A DNA stretch of 64,000 nucleotides from Ricinus communis (lineage: Eukaryota; Streptophyta; Magnoliopsida; Malpighiales; Euphorbiaceae): NCBI RefSeq assembly GCF_019578655.1, contig NC_063258.1, positions 16,682,802 to 16,746,801 on the forward strand. Direction: 5' to 3'. The notes under the pieces are model-generated. The model searched no databases, was not told the origin of the DNA, and was given only the letters and a program-made list of their open reading frames with translations. Each line of letters begins with the position of its first letter. The first letter of the stretch is position 1. Shown here in pieces: positions 20,814-34,300 of this stretch. Made by a program: the position numbers and the translations under genes.

Positions 20814-23297
20814 GGGTTTGTTTGCTAATATATATAAATATACCCCTTCTACGATGCTATTTTTTTAGACTCACAATTGCACTACTTTTACGGGGTTGTT
20901 TACTGAGATTTATAAATATACACGTTTTATGGGGTTATTTTTTATATTGATAAATATACCACTTTTACAGGGTCATTTTTTCATATTAAATTATTAGCAG
21001 TATTATGTGGTTGTTTTCTCAAATTCATAAATATACATGTTTTACGGGATTATTTTCTTATATTGACAAATATACCCCTTTTACGGGGTTGTTTTCTCAT
21101 ATTATAAAATTAACCCATTTAAAGGGTTGTTTTCTCATACTCACAAATATACAATAATAGTTATTTTCTCCGATTGATAAATATCCCCGTATTACGGGGT
21201 TGTTTTCTAATATTTATATATGTACCGCTCTTATGGGGTTATTTTCTCACACTAAAAAATTTACCCATTCTACGAGGCTGTTTTCTAAGACTCGCAATTA
21301 CACTACTTTTACGGTGTTGTTTTCTCATATTTACAAATATACACGTTTCACGGAGTTATTTTCTTATATTGATAAATATACCACTTTTATGGGGTCATTT
21401 TCTCATATTAAATTATTAGCACTATTATGGGGTTGTTTTCATAAATTCATTAATACACACATTTTACGGGGTTATTTTTTTTATATTGACAAATATACCC
21501 CTTTTGCGGAATCCGTTTAAGGGGTTGTTTTCGCATACTCACAAATATACCAGAATTACGGGGTTATTTCATCATATTCATAAATATCACCGAATTACGG
21601 GGTTGTTTTTTAATATTTATAAATATACTCCTCTTCGAGGGTTGTTTTTCGAAATTCATAAATATACATATTTTACGGGGTTGTTTTCTTATATTGACAA
21701 ATATACCCCTTTTACGGGGTTGTTATCTCATATTATAAAATTAACCCATTTAAGGGGTTGTTTTCTTATACTCATAAATATATCACAATTATCAAGTTAT
21801 TTTCTCCGATTGATAAATATCCCTGTATTACGGGGTTATTTTCTAATATTTATAAATATACCCTTCATACGGGATATTTTTCTCATATTTGAAAATTTAT
21901 CCCTTCTATGACGCTGTTTTCTTAGACTCGCAATTACATTAGTTTTATGGGGTTGTTTTCTCCAATTTATAAATATATATGTTGTACGTTATTATTTTCT
22001 TATATTGATAAATTTACCACTTTTACAGGGTCGTTTTCTCATATTAAATTATTAGCACTATTATGGGGTTCTTTTCTCAAATTTATAAATAAACACATTC
22101 TACGGGGTTATTTTCTTATATTAACAAATATACTCCTTTTACGAGGTTGTTATCTCATATTATAAAATTAACCCTTTTGGGGGGTTTTTTCTCATACTCA
22201 GAAATATACCAAGATTACTGTGTTATTTTCTCTGATTGATAAATATCTTCGTATTATGGGGTTGTTTTTTAATATTTATAAATATACCCTGCTTACGGGG
22301 TTGTTTTCTCATATTAATAAATTTACTATGAGGCTGTTCTCTTAGACTCACAATTACACTACTTTTATGGGGTTATTTTCTTATATTCATAAATATACCA
22401 CTTTTACGGGGTCGTTTTCTCATATTAAATTATTAGCACTATTATGTGGTCGTTTTTTCAATTTTATAAATATATACATTTTACGGGATTATTTTCTTAT
22501 ATTGATAAATATACCCCTTTTACGGGGTGCTTTTCTCATATTATAAAATTAACCCTTTTGGGGGGTTTTTTTCTCATACTAAAAAATATACCAAGATAAC
22601 TTGGTTATTTTCTCCGATTGATAAATATCCCCGTATTATGGGGTTGTTTTTTAATATTTATAAATATACCCCTCTTACGGGGTTGTTTTCTCATATTATT
22701 AAATTTACTACGAGGCTGTTCTCTTAGACTCATAATTACACCACTTTTACGGGCTTGTTTTCTCAGATTCATAAATATACACGTTTTACGCAGTTATTTT
22801 CTTATATTTATAAATATACCACTTTTACAGGGTCTTTTTCTCATATTAAATTATTAGCACTATTATGAGGTTGTTTTCTCAAATTCATAAATGTACACGT
22901 TTTACGAAATTATCTTCTTATATTGACAAATATACCTCTTTTACGGGATTGTTTTCTTATATTTTAAAATTAACACATTTAAGGGGTTGTTTTCTTATAC
23001 TTACAAATATACCACAATGGTGGGGTTATTTCATCCGATTCATAAATATCATCGAATTACGGGGTTATTTTCTGATATTTATAAATATACCCCTCTTAAG
23101 GGTTTTTTACCCAGATTCATAAATATACATGTTATACAGGGTTGTTTTCTCATATTATAAAATTAACCCTTTTGAGGGGTTTTGTTCTCATACTCACAGA
23201 TATATCAAAATTACGGAGTTATTTTCTCCGATTGATAAAATTATTAGCACTATTATGGGATCATTTTCTCTAATTTAAAAATATACACGTTTTACGA
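20814..23297. repeat. 39-bp satellite, block 2
   Basis: Same monomer types and order as block 1. It starts in the middle of the unit broken by the CRM-like insertion and ends with TACGA just before the solo LTR at 23298; the same five bases restart the array at 31379. The monomer group with TTATTAGCAC recurs near 21410, 22060, 22430 and 22850. Open frames are repeats of 13 residues, not genes. Confidence 0.93.
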
Positions 23298-23906
23298 TTT
23301 CACGACCCAATCTATGTGCCCGTGACCGGCACTGGGGAATGGGTAGGCTTAAGGCCACCAAATCCTGTAGTAAGTCTGACTATTCACTAACTCAATCAAA
23401 CTGAAATTCAGACTCAATCCAAAGCATTGATTCACAATTAACCTTAACCATCAAATTCTACATATTTAATTCGGTCTGCCAACATAATTAGGCAAGACCC
23501 GAATTTACATAAAATTACAAACTGATAAGTCTAAAATATCTACTACGGAGGATCTAGAATTTTTCAAGTCAAACAAACCAAAATCGATTACATTAACTCG
23601 ATGATGAAGGAGTCGGGCTGCTAGATAAGAACTGCACGAAGACTAATAATCACCTGAAAAATAGTGAAATTGAGACTTTTAGTCTCGAGAGCAAGTTAAA
23701 ATCATATATCCCAAAATGAATATAAATACTTTAATAAAACATTTGTTTAATTAAAATAAAATACGTGTCATGCTATGCTTTTGTAAAATAAAACAAAACA
23801 AATCTTTGTTCATACCATGGGATGGAGTACCTCAGTAGAACCCTAGCCCCATCACTAACAGTCGAGATCTCATTCCAATAGAACTGGCGCCCAGAGAACG
23901 AAGCTC

Positions 23907-25013
23907 CCAAACCGTGTTCCCAACACGGCCAGGAACACGGACGTGTTGGCTGGTGACAGGGGGAATTAGTTAAAAGAAAGAAGAGAGGAAAAAAGAAAGG
24001 AGAGCGAGGGAGAACGTCCCAAGCCCTAACTTTTCTTTCTTAAAGGGTTTTCTGACCCGAAACCAAGGGAAAAGGAGACTTGGATCAAGGTTTCAATCGG
24101 ATTCTCTTCAAGGATTGAAGATTAGGAGAGGTTCGTTGATTGGTTTTCAAATCGAGCAAGCAGAATAAGAATTGATTCAATTCGAGCAAAAGGATTTGGG
24201 GCTATTTGCTCTCATCCAAGGGTGTAATCGGGTTTTCTCTACCTTTACTCATTGTTGTAATTGAATTCTTGTGTATTTTGATAATGAACATGATTAGCTA
24301 GATTGATTAAATCCATTGGGATTTCTTTACTATGTGGCTTAGTATTATATTGTTGGATTGTTTGGATTAGTTTTGTATTCTTCTTGCTTTCAGTATTAAT
24401 AAGATAATGCATTGTTCATGAGACGTTGTGAATTGTGTGTTTAGATTGCTTTGTGTGATTGAGAAGTCCATTTAGCAATTGGAATTTTGAATAGCAAGAA
24501 CTGGTTAATAATCGCTTAGAGATAAGGATAATTAACTAGCCGGATTAAGAATTAACAAAGCTTAATAGAGGTGGATTAAAGCTTAATGCTAATTTAAGAA
24601 TCAATCGTTAGGAAGAGATTCCAACTTTAGGTTATTAGATTTAGGAATTCGGTTATCTCGAGAGAGAAACCGAATTCGGTTAAGAATTCGTCCACGGGCA
24701 GCATAATTAGACTCAACAATCCTTTGTCTTTTGTTTGATTGCCAACTAGTTTAGGTTTTCTTTGGGTTTGCTCTCTTGCCTTAGTTATTTTAGTTATCAA
24801 TTACTCTTGCATCTCCCTTAGAACTTAGATTATAGCTATTAGTTAGTTTAGAAAGTATTCATCACTCATTTTAGGTTAATATAACAAAGAACAAAGGAGT
24901 AACTCTGGGCTTTCACTTTCCCGAGGAATACGACCTTGATACTCGCCATTAGTGCTAGACTGCATCGATAGGTACACTGCCTTAGATTGTAGCTAACACA
25001 ATTTAGCCTATCA
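23907..25013 (+). mobile_element. 5' LTR of Athila derivative, truncated at its start
   Basis: It starts at CCAAACCGTG, equivalent to about 28422 in the 3' LTR, and ends CCTATCA. It keeps a 27-bp segment near 24720 (ending before TTTGATTGCCAACTAG) that the 3' LTR lacks. Confidence 0.85.
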
Positions 25014-25019
25014 AGTTTT

Positions 25020-25036
25020 TGGCGCCGTTGCTGGGG
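25020..25036 (+). other. Primer binding site, tRNA-Asp
   Basis: TGGCGCCGTTGCTGGGG, one base different from the usual Athila tRNA-Asp site, lies six bases after the LTR end. Confidence 0.85.
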
Positions 25037-25084
25037 AATTGTTTGAAAACTAGAGTGAAATTTGCATTTTGTTAATTTAGCCAT

Positions 25085-25150
25085 TTTTTTTCTAATTATT
25101 TTATGATTTTTATTTTTATTTATTTATTTATTTTATTTTATTTATACATA
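25085..25150. repeat. Low-complexity TTTA-rich tract
   Basis: Irregular TTTA/TTTTA repeats in the untranslated leader of the Athila derivative. Confidence 0.7.
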
Positions 25151-25200
25151 CTTATTTAGTTTAAGTTTATGATTCAGATAGTGAATGACAAGGAGGTTCA

Positions 25201-26376
25201 ATGCTAAACTCAAACTCTTTATATGACGCATTGGAAAATGGGATTAGGAACCAAGAGAGTGCTAAAAATTGGGATACCCGTGCATCTTTAGAAGCTCGAG
25301 TCGAATCGTTTTGCAGGGCTACCGATCAACTCTCCACTCCTATCCTTTCATCTCAAGTTTTTTGTGAATTTTGTTGTGGTTTACATTTGAGTAATGATTG
25401 TCCATTGTATAGTGATGTTGCTCATTGTTCTTATAACTATGAACAGGTGAATTATACGGAAGGTTGACCAAATGACTCGTATGGAAGCACCTACAATCAA
25501 GAGTGGAGCACTCATTCACCTTATGGAAGGAGCTTAGATGGCCCAGAACCACCAGAATCTCAGCAACCACATCAGTAGCCTAATCTTGCACCTTCAACTC
25601 AAGATGAAGAGTTAGTGTCGGAGGAGCTGATGATGAGGTTTATTACAAGTCTTGATGATAGATTCCAACAAACAGAGAGGATATTTGAAGATCAACAAGC
25701 CTCGATTAAGAATATAGAGCATCAAGTAGGCTTAATCTTCAAGTTACTAGCTGAAGAGCAATTGGAAACTCCATCAAACGCTACTAAATCCGAGGAACAC
25801 TTGAGCGCCGTCACTTTGCGTTTAGGTGAGAATTTTTCTGGTTTATCTACTATGTTTGACCATGATGGTTCTGTGCAGGACGATTTCTTGAACATGGAGA
25901 TGGAACCAGAAAAGGAAGAGGCGAACATGATTCCTTTGAAAGACTATCAATAAGAACGTATAGTTGATGATGTTGAGTTGCAGTTAGAGGAATTTTTGGT
26001 GGATTTTTCACAAGACCCTTCGATGATGGAAGATGAGCACGAGTTATCCAATGAGGAAGTCTTGGAGGAGCTCGAGTTTCTTCTAGCAAGTGAACCAAGC
26101 CAAGGACTAGAGAAAACCATCAACGTTCCTGAAGAAATTGCCCAACCGTCGATCCTTCTAATTGGTGAAACTCCAGCTTTCAAATTGGAAGAGCCCTTAG
26201 AGCATCATGACTACGTGCAATTATATGAGGAGCGAGTCTTGCCCATCATACTGGCAGCTTGCTTGATAGTCGGGAAGAGGAAGTCGACGATTATCCCTTT
26301 AAGCGGATACTTGAAGCCATTTGCTTGGAAGAAGGATGGATGGTCGTCAATCCCCACCGTTTGCTTTTCACCATGA
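25201..26376 (+). pseudogene. Gag-derived protein of non-autonomous Athila element
   Basis: This is one continuous frame of 392 codons from ATG 25201 to TGA 26376, with internal stops TGA 25465-25467, TAG 25576-25578 and TAA 25951-25953. It contains the zinc-knuckle-like CEFCCGLHLSNDC. The gag helix RFQQTERIFEDQQASIKNIE comes next, and after the point where protease should be there is an acidic segment HELSNEEVLEELEFLLAS. That segment corresponds to the pre-RT spacer of the Athila at 5266-7389 (NLSNEQVLEQLEHLLAA). Gag C-terminus and pre-RT spacer are thus joined in frame with protease removed. The frame ends before any RT motif. Confidence 0.75.
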
Positions 26377-28102
26377 GTCCAGCTAAGAAGACTCATCACA
26401 TAAAAAAGAAGCGCTTTTGGGAGGCACCCCAAATTTTATTTTATTTTTTTCATTTTTAATTTTTTTTACCCTTTCATTTTGAAACATTTTATTAATTTTA
26501 GTTTTCATATTTTATTTAATTTTTGTTTCAGTTTCGATTTTAATTCCTTATTTTATTATTTGCAGCCACTCCTCTACCATAGACTAGCCAGCGCCCTAAT
26601 ATCCCTAATGATGCACCTCTTTTCACTCCGGAGCTATAGTCAGGGCAGTATTAGTTCTTTTTCCTTTTTCATTTCTTATATTTTGTACACTGAGGACAGT
26701 GTGTCCTTCAAGTGTGGGGTGGTGATATTAATATACACTTGCTTTCATGTTTTATTGCTTTGTATATGAAATTCAGATCCTTTTCTAGTGTATATATTGC
26801 ATTTCAATTATCCCATCTCAGTTATTTGTTTATTCTTTGTGCAATTTTTTGTAAAATTTTGAAATTTTTTCACTTTGTTTCGATGCTTTTACTGTTGACT
26901 TACTTTTGGAAATCCTGTTTTTGTCCATGTGATCGGGTAAAATCGATAGTGTTGAGTCTTGCGGAAGAATGTAAGATAATTAGTTTGAGTTTTGCACTAA
27001 GTTGCTTTGGTTTATCTAATTCTGTTTTGATGATTTTTGTTTGGAACCTACTCAAGAGCACACTTGTGAGAAATTGAGGCTAAATTGTAAGCATACACTT
27101 TATATGCTTGTATTTATTTCTTGTTGAGAGTGCCAATTACTGTCTTTACTTTCAGAACTTGCTCGGTAATGCTTATGAGGGCCACAAGGAGAGTTTAACA
27201 CTTTGGTATGATAGAGGCACTTAGGTTTTTCATTCTAGCCAAATAGTCTTCATTCATTTATTGATTCTGTAGATAACCCCTTCTTTTACCATATTCTTTT
27301 ATCATATTCCATTACCACTTAGTCTTATTCTGCTTTGGGTTATGATTTTGCACATGAGTTATTTTTATTAGGAATTTTTGTCTTGGGAATAGTGTGGAAT
27401 CTTTTAGCAGCTTTCTTCAATCCAAAAGTAATTCACTCTATTATGTGAATGTTCTTCCCTTATGAAAAAAAAAGAAAAAACAAAAGAAGAAAAGAAAAGA
27501 AATAGAAGAATAAGAGGCAAAGGTGATGAAAAGAAAGAAAGTAAGTGAGCTAAACATTTTGACTTGATTCCTATTTCCCACCTTAGACTACTGTCCATTG
27601 TTTACCCCTTGTGATCATTGTGACTTGTGTGCATGTCATGTATTTCATTGCAGAACACCATAGGTTCAACTCTGACCAAATTTACCTACCCCTACCTAAT
27701 CCTAATTACAACCCTTATAAAGACCTCTTGACATGGTTGTTGACTCTCCATAAGTGGTAAAAGTAGGATTTAAGAGCAAGCATATGGTAAGTAAGGCAGT
27801 AGTTGATGCATTGAGCGATTAAACACTACCCTTTAAACACTTTGAGTGATTTAGAGTGAATCTGGGGAGGAGTTGGTTATGAATAATTTTGTTGAGACAT
27901 TATTTTGCGAATTATTGGCATCTTGGTTGCGATACTTGAATTAATTGCTTCATTTCTTTTTGTTTGACTTACGCTTGTTAAGGATATGTGTAGGAGCTCT
28001 CTAGCTTATTTGTCAGTTTAAGTGTTGTTCCTTAGTAGTTTATTTTCCTTATTTTACTTTTGATTGCTTAAGGACAAGCAATGAGCTAAGTGTGGGGTTA
28101 TT
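26377..28102 (+). other. 3' noncoding region of Athila derivative
   Basis: Begins with the AAGCGCTTTTGGGAGGCACC segment usual after Athila pol. It includes a part conserved with 2753-3270 (about 26610-27112) and a purine-rich tract at about 27464-27550, and ends with a GTGTGGGGTTATT polypurine-like stretch just before the 3' LTR. A hydrophobic frame of 121 codons (26712-27077) has no recognised domain and begins without an ATG. Confidence 0.65.
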
Positions 28103-29501
28103 TGATATGCGTAAAATACACACATCTAAATGGAGTTTTTAAGATTGATTTTATAGACATTTGGAAGTGAATTGGTCCCAACACTCACCCTATGCGTCTG
28201 TTTGTGTGCATTAGGTCCAATAATGGGAAGAATTATAGCATAATTGGACGTCAAAGCTGCCGAAATAAGCTAAGTACGAGCATGAGGAAGCTGAACATGG
28301 CTGTGTTGGTTTCAACATTGGCCATGTTCCCAACACGGGGTAGGAACCCGGCCGTGTTGGACATCAAATAAGAAGTAGATCTTATAGAGCACAGCCACAG
28401 AGAGTAACACGGCCAGGAACACCAAACCGTATTCCCAACACGGCCAGGAACACTAACGTGTTGGCGGCGACAGGGGGAATTAGTTAAAAGAAAGAAGAGA
28501 GGAAGAAAGATAGGAGAGCGAGGAGAACGTCCCAAACCCTAACTTTTCTTTCTCAAAGGGTTTTCTGAGCTAAAACAAAGGGAAAAGGAGACTTGGATCA
28601 AGGTTTCAATCGGATTCTCTTCGAGGATTGAAGATTAGGAGAGGTTCGTTGATTGGTTTTCAAATCGAGCAAGCGGAACAAGAATCGATTCAATTCGAGC
28701 AAAAGGATTTGGGGCTGTTTGCTCTCATCCAAGGGTGTAATCGGGTTTTCTCTACCTTTACTCATTGTTGTAATTGAATTCTTGTGTATTTTGATAATGA
28801 ACATGATTAGCTAGATTGATTAAATCCATTGGAATTTCTTTACTATCTTGGCTTAGTATTATATTGTTGGATTGTTTGGATTAGTTTTGTATTCTTCTTG
28901 CTTTCAGTATTAATAAGATAATGCATTATTCATGAGACGTGAATTGTGTGTTTAGATTGCTTTGTGTGATTGAGAAGTCCATTTGGCAATTGGAATTTTG
29001 AATAGCAAGAACTGGTTAATAATCGCTTAGAGATAAGGATAATTAACTAGCCGAATTAAGAATTAACAAAGCTTAATAGAGGCGGATTAAAGCTTCATGC
29101 TAATTTAAGAATCAATTGTTAGGAAGAGATTCCAACTTTAGGTTATTAGATTTAGGAATTCGATTATCTCGAGAAAGAAACTGAATTCGGTTAAGAATTC
29201 GTCCATGGGCAGCATAATTAGTTTGATTGCCAACTAGTTTAGGTTCCCTTTGGGTTTGCTCTCTTGCCTTAGTTATTTTAGTTATCAATTACTCTTGCAT
29301 CTCCCTTAGAACTTAGATTGTAGCTATTAGTTAGTTTAGAAAGTATTCATCACTTATTTTAGGTTAATATAACAAAGAAGAAAGGAGTAACTCTGGGCTT
29401 TCACTTTCCCGAGGAATACGACCTTGATACTCGCCATTAGTGCTAGACTGCATCGATAGGTACACTGCCTTAGATTGTAGCTAACACAATTTAGCCTATC
29501 A
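28103..29501 (+). mobile_element. 3' LTR of Athila derivative
   Basis: 1399 bp, TGATATGCG to CCTATCA. It carries CACGGCC/GTGTTGG half-sites at 28290-28465 like the other Athila LTR. It is homologous to 23907-25013 and, more distantly, to 9031-10456. Confidence 0.88.
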
Positions 29502-31378
29502 CTCGACGAGGGTCCTTTAAATCCAGTTCGGTCACTTAATTATCACTAACAGTCTTAGCCTTTCGTCTCTCTTACTCCCATAAGACTGGCGCCCAGAGAG
29601 CGAAGCTCGACTAGGAACCTTAAGCCTAGTATGGTCACTAAAGTTTCCAAATAAGCCGGCACCCAGAGAGCAATGCTCGACCTGGGACTTTTACTCTGGC
29701 AACACACTCTACTTAGCCCAAAGAGCAATGCTCGACCAGGACAAATCCTAAATTTATGTTTTTAAATTTAACCTTTTTTACTATTTGTCTTAGATTTCTA
29801 CCGGCGCGCACGCGGTCCTGATGCAATCCATCAAGTGGCATGTTCTACTGCCATCCCATTCTGATTCAACACGCAATCAATAAAGTCATAATGCAGAAAA
29901 TGAAACATATATAAATAGTGAATAAATAAATAATTAAAATATTAGCAATGACACATGTAAACAGACATATGACTTTAACTCACAGCTCTGACAACTTCCT
30001 AGCTCTGCTCTGATGCCTCGGCTGGAGTGAGTCGAACTGACGGATTATCGAGACGTTTGATCACTCAGTCGACTCGCCTCTAGCCGTCGGAGTTCGATCA
30101 ACAATCCGAACATGCCTACGGACTCGAGACAACGCACTGATGACCATCCCAGCTTCCGATCTTCTAATCCGACCCCGAATCATCCGATCTTCTAAACCAG
30201 TGCCATTAGAAAGCTCGAGCTGAGAAGAGTTCAGATATGCCCTCCAATTGGTCATAGCTCGCCAGAAAAGCCTAAAATTTCGGTTGCCTTCACCTTGCTA
30301 GAACTCCTTCCTCTGGCCACCAAAACCGATGCTGATACTCCTAAAAGGAAGCCCTCAACTAACCGGTCATTTCAAGACCGACCTTGCCACCATTGGCAAC
30401 TGGAAACGCCCAGAAAGGCGTCGACAGCTGCTGCCCAATTTTTTTTCTCCTTCCGCCACCGGTGCTGAGCTAGCCGGCACCAGCTCTTCCACCAGCCAGC
30501 TTGCCATGCCTCGGCGGTCGGCCACGGCAGCCGAAGCCCCTCTCCTTCCTCTCCTCTCTCTCTTCTTCCCCGACCCCCCCGACGCCATCTTCTTCTTCCC
30601 TTTCTTTTCTTTGTTTTCTTTTCTTACTTTTTAGCATTTAGTCCCTGAACTTTTCTTCTTTACCATTTAGTCTCTCAACTTCTTGAATTATCAAAAAATT
30701 TCGTCTTGTAAAATTTCTGATTAACCCTTCAACTTTTCTTTAGTTTTTCAATTAAGCCCCTAACTATTTAATTTGGGTCAAATCAGAATTATTGAAAATA
30801 TAGAATTACTTATTTACCCTTGCTTTTAAATGTAAAATTACCAAAATTCCCTTGCCAACACATTTAATTACAAAAATACCAACTAGACAAATTTTAATTA
30901 GAACCCCATATATTAATAAAAATTATATTTTTAACCCTTATTTCAAAATTAATTATCAATTTAATCTTAACACTTAATTAACTTAATTAGTCAATTTGCT
31001 AACTGTTTTTCAATTAAAAATCAACACCATTTGCTAATTAAAATTTTTCATTCCTTTCATTACTTTCAAATTATAAAAATATTATTTACTATTCCTTTCA
31101 TTACTTTCAAATATAGAAGTTAATCCATATATTCATATTGGGGAAAAATTAAATGACAAAAAATATAATCTATTTTTCAAAAAACTTACTTAATTAATTT
31201 CTTAAAAATCAGACTATTTAAATATAGAAAATATTCCCTTATTTTGTCTAGCATTAAAATTCTATTTTAATCATCCCAATTAAATCAAATAAAAATAAAA
31301 TAAAATAAATTTAAATAAGAACTCGTTATTAATTATTACTAATATTATTATTATAAAAGAAAAATTATGGGTATTACA

Positions 31379-34300
31379 TACGAGGTTATTTTCTAATATT
31401 GATAAATATACTCCTTTTATGGGGTTGTTTTATCATATTATAAAATTAACTCATTTAAGGGTTGTCTTCTCATATTCATAAATATACCATAATGACGGGG
31501 TTATTTCATTAGATTCATAAATATCACTGATTTACGGGGTTGTTTGCTAATATTTATAAATATATCCCTCTTATAGGGTTGTTTTCTCAAATTAAAAAGT
31601 TTACCCTTCTACGAGGCTATTTTCTTAGACTCGCAATTACACTACTTTTACGGGATTGTTTTGTTAGATTCATAAATATACACGTTTTACGGGATTAACA
31701 AAGATACCCCTTTTACGGGATTATTTTCTCATATTCACAAATATACCAAAATTACGGGGTTATTTTCTCCGATTGATAAATACCCCCGTATTACGGGGTT
31801 GTTTGCTAATATTTATAAATACATCCCTCTTACGGGAATATTTTCTCATATTAAAAATTTACCCTTCTACAAGGTTGTTTTCTTAGACTTGCAATTACAC
31901 TACTTTTAGGGGATTGTTCTCTCAGATTCATAAATATACACGTTTACGGGGTTATTTTCTATTGATAAATATACCATTTTTACGGGGTCGTTTTCTCATA
32001 TCAAAGTATTAGCACTATTATGGGGTTGTTTTTATACTGCTTTTACGGGGTTGTTTTGTCATATTATAAAACTAACCCATTTACAGGGTTGTTTTTTCAT
32101 TATCACAAATATACCAAAATTACGGGGTTATTTTCTCCGATTGATAAATACCCTCGTATTACGGGGTTGTTTGCTAATATTTATAAATATATCCCTCTTA
32201 TGGGAATATTTTCTCATATTAAAAAATTTACCCTTCTATGAGGCTGTTTTCTTAGACTCGCAATTACACTACTTTTACAGGATTACTTTCTCAGATTCAT
32301 AAATATACACATTTTACGGGGTTATTTTCTTATATTGATAAATATACTACTTATATGAGGTCATTTTCTGATATTAAATTATTAGCACTATTATAGGATT
32401 GTTTTCTCAAATTCATAAATATATATATTTTATGGAGTTATTTTCTTATATTGACAAATATACCCCTTTAACGGGTTGTTTTCTTATATTATAAAATTAA
32501 CCCATTTAAGGAGATTTTTTTCTCATACTGACAAATATATAAAAATTATGGGATTATTTTCTCTAATTGATAAATATTCCCGTATTACGGGGTTGTTTTA
32601 TAATATTTATAAATATATCCCTCTTACGGGGTTGTTTTCTCATATTAAAATATTTACACCATCTCTGCTCCCGTTTTCTTAGACTCGCAATTATACTACA
32701 TTTACCGGGTGGTTTTCTCAGATTTATAAAATTAACCCATTTAAGGGGTTTTTTTCTCATACTCACAAATATGACACAATTACTGATTTTCTCCGATTGA
32801 TAAATATCCCCCGTATTACGGGGTTATTTTCTAATACTTATAAATATACCCCTCTTACGGGATTGTTTTCTCATATTAGAAAATATACCCCTACTACGAG
32901 GCTGTTCTCTTAGACTCGCAGTTACACTATGTTCACGGGTTATTTTCTGAGATTCATAAATATACACGTTTTACGGGGTTATTTTCTTATATTGATAAAA
33001 TACCACTTTTACAAGGTCGGTTTCTCATATTAAATTACTACCATTATTATGGGATTGTTTTCTCAAATTCATAAGTATACATGTTTTACGGGATTATTTT
33101 TTTATATTGATAAATATACCCCTTATACGGGGTTGTTTTCTCATATTATAAAATTAACCCATTTAAGGGCTTATTTTCTCATACTCACAAATATACCAAA
33201 ATAACGGGGCTATTTTCTCCAATTGATAAATATCCCCTTATTACGGGATTATTTGCTAATATTTATGAATATACCCATTTTATAAGGTTGTTTTCTCATA
33301 TTAAAAGATTAACCCGAACTACGAGGCTGTTCTCTTAGACTTGTAATTAAACTCCTTTTACAGGGTTGTTTTCTCAAATTCATAAAAATATAAGTTTTAC
33401 GAGGTTATTTTTTTATATTGATAAATATACCACTTTTACAATGTCGTTTTCTCATATTAAATTATTAGCACTATTATGGGGTTATTTTTTCAAATTCATA
33501 AATATACACGTTTTACGAGGTTATTTTCTTATATTGATAAATGTACCACTTTTATGGGATCATTTTCTCATATTTAATTATTAGCACTATTATGGGGTTG
33601 TTTTCTCTAATTCATAAATATACAAGTTTTACAGGTTATTTTCTTATATTGACAAATATACCCCTTGTACGGGGTTGTTTTCTCATATTATAAAATTAAC
33701 CCATTTAAGGTGTTGTTTTCTCATATTCACAAATATACCACCAAATTTCATGAGATTAATAAATATCACTGTATTATGGGGTTATTTTCTTATATTGATA
33801 AATATACCACTTTTACGGGGCTCTTTTTTCATACTAAATTATTCGCACTATTATGGTGTTGTTTTTCAAATTCATAAAATATACATGTTTTACGGAGTTA
33901 TTTTCTTATATTGATAAATATACCCCTTTTACGGGGCTGTTCTCATATTATAAAATTAACCCATTTAAGGGGTTGTTTTCTCTTACTAACAAATATACCA
34001 AAATTACGGAATTATTTTCTCCGATTGAGAAATATCCCCGTATTACGGGGTTGTTTTCTCATATTAAAAAATTTACCCCTTCTACGAGGCTGTTTTCTCA
34101 GACTCGCGATTACACTACTTTTAAGGGGTTGTTTTCTCAGATTCATAAATATATATGTTTTAGGGGATTATTTTCTTATATTAAGAAATATACCACTTTT
34201 ACGGGGTCGTTTTCTCATATTAAATTATTATCACTATTTTGGGGTTGCTTTCTCAAATTTATAAATATATATGTTTTACGGAATTATTTTCTTATATGGA

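Larger units (their letters stand above)
23907..29501 (+). mobile_element. Non-autonomous Athila derivative
   Basis: The order is a 5'-truncated 5' LTR (23907-25013), tRNA-Asp primer site (25020-25036), a gag-derived frame (25201-26376), a long noncoding part, polypurine region and complete 3' LTR (28103-29501). Protease, RT, RNase H and integrase are absent. It sits in the solo LTR. The right target duplication is CTCGA (29502-29506); on the left only CTC remains at 23904-23906, so a deletion removed part of the duplication and about 320 bp of the 5' LTR. It would have to use proteins from a full Athila. Confidence 0.87.
23298..31378 (-). mobile_element. Solo LTR of TGTCACGACC family, split by a nested Athila derivative
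   Basis: The two outer parts, 23298-23906 and 29502-31378, together form one LTR of about 2.49 kb. It begins TTTCACGACC, runs colinear with the LTR at 47807-50879 and ends GGGTATTACA. No internal region or second LTR is present, and TACGA flanks both ends, so this is a solo LTR left by LTR-LTR recombination. The orientation is minus by comparison with the related element, whose primer site is visible. The GC-richer 30060-30600 part, with a CT-rich tract, is LTR sequence and not a gene. Confidence 0.85.

Noticed and set aside
30329..30634. Pro/Ser-rich open frame of 101 codons
   Set aside because: Same LTR region as above in the solo LTR; not conserved as a frame.
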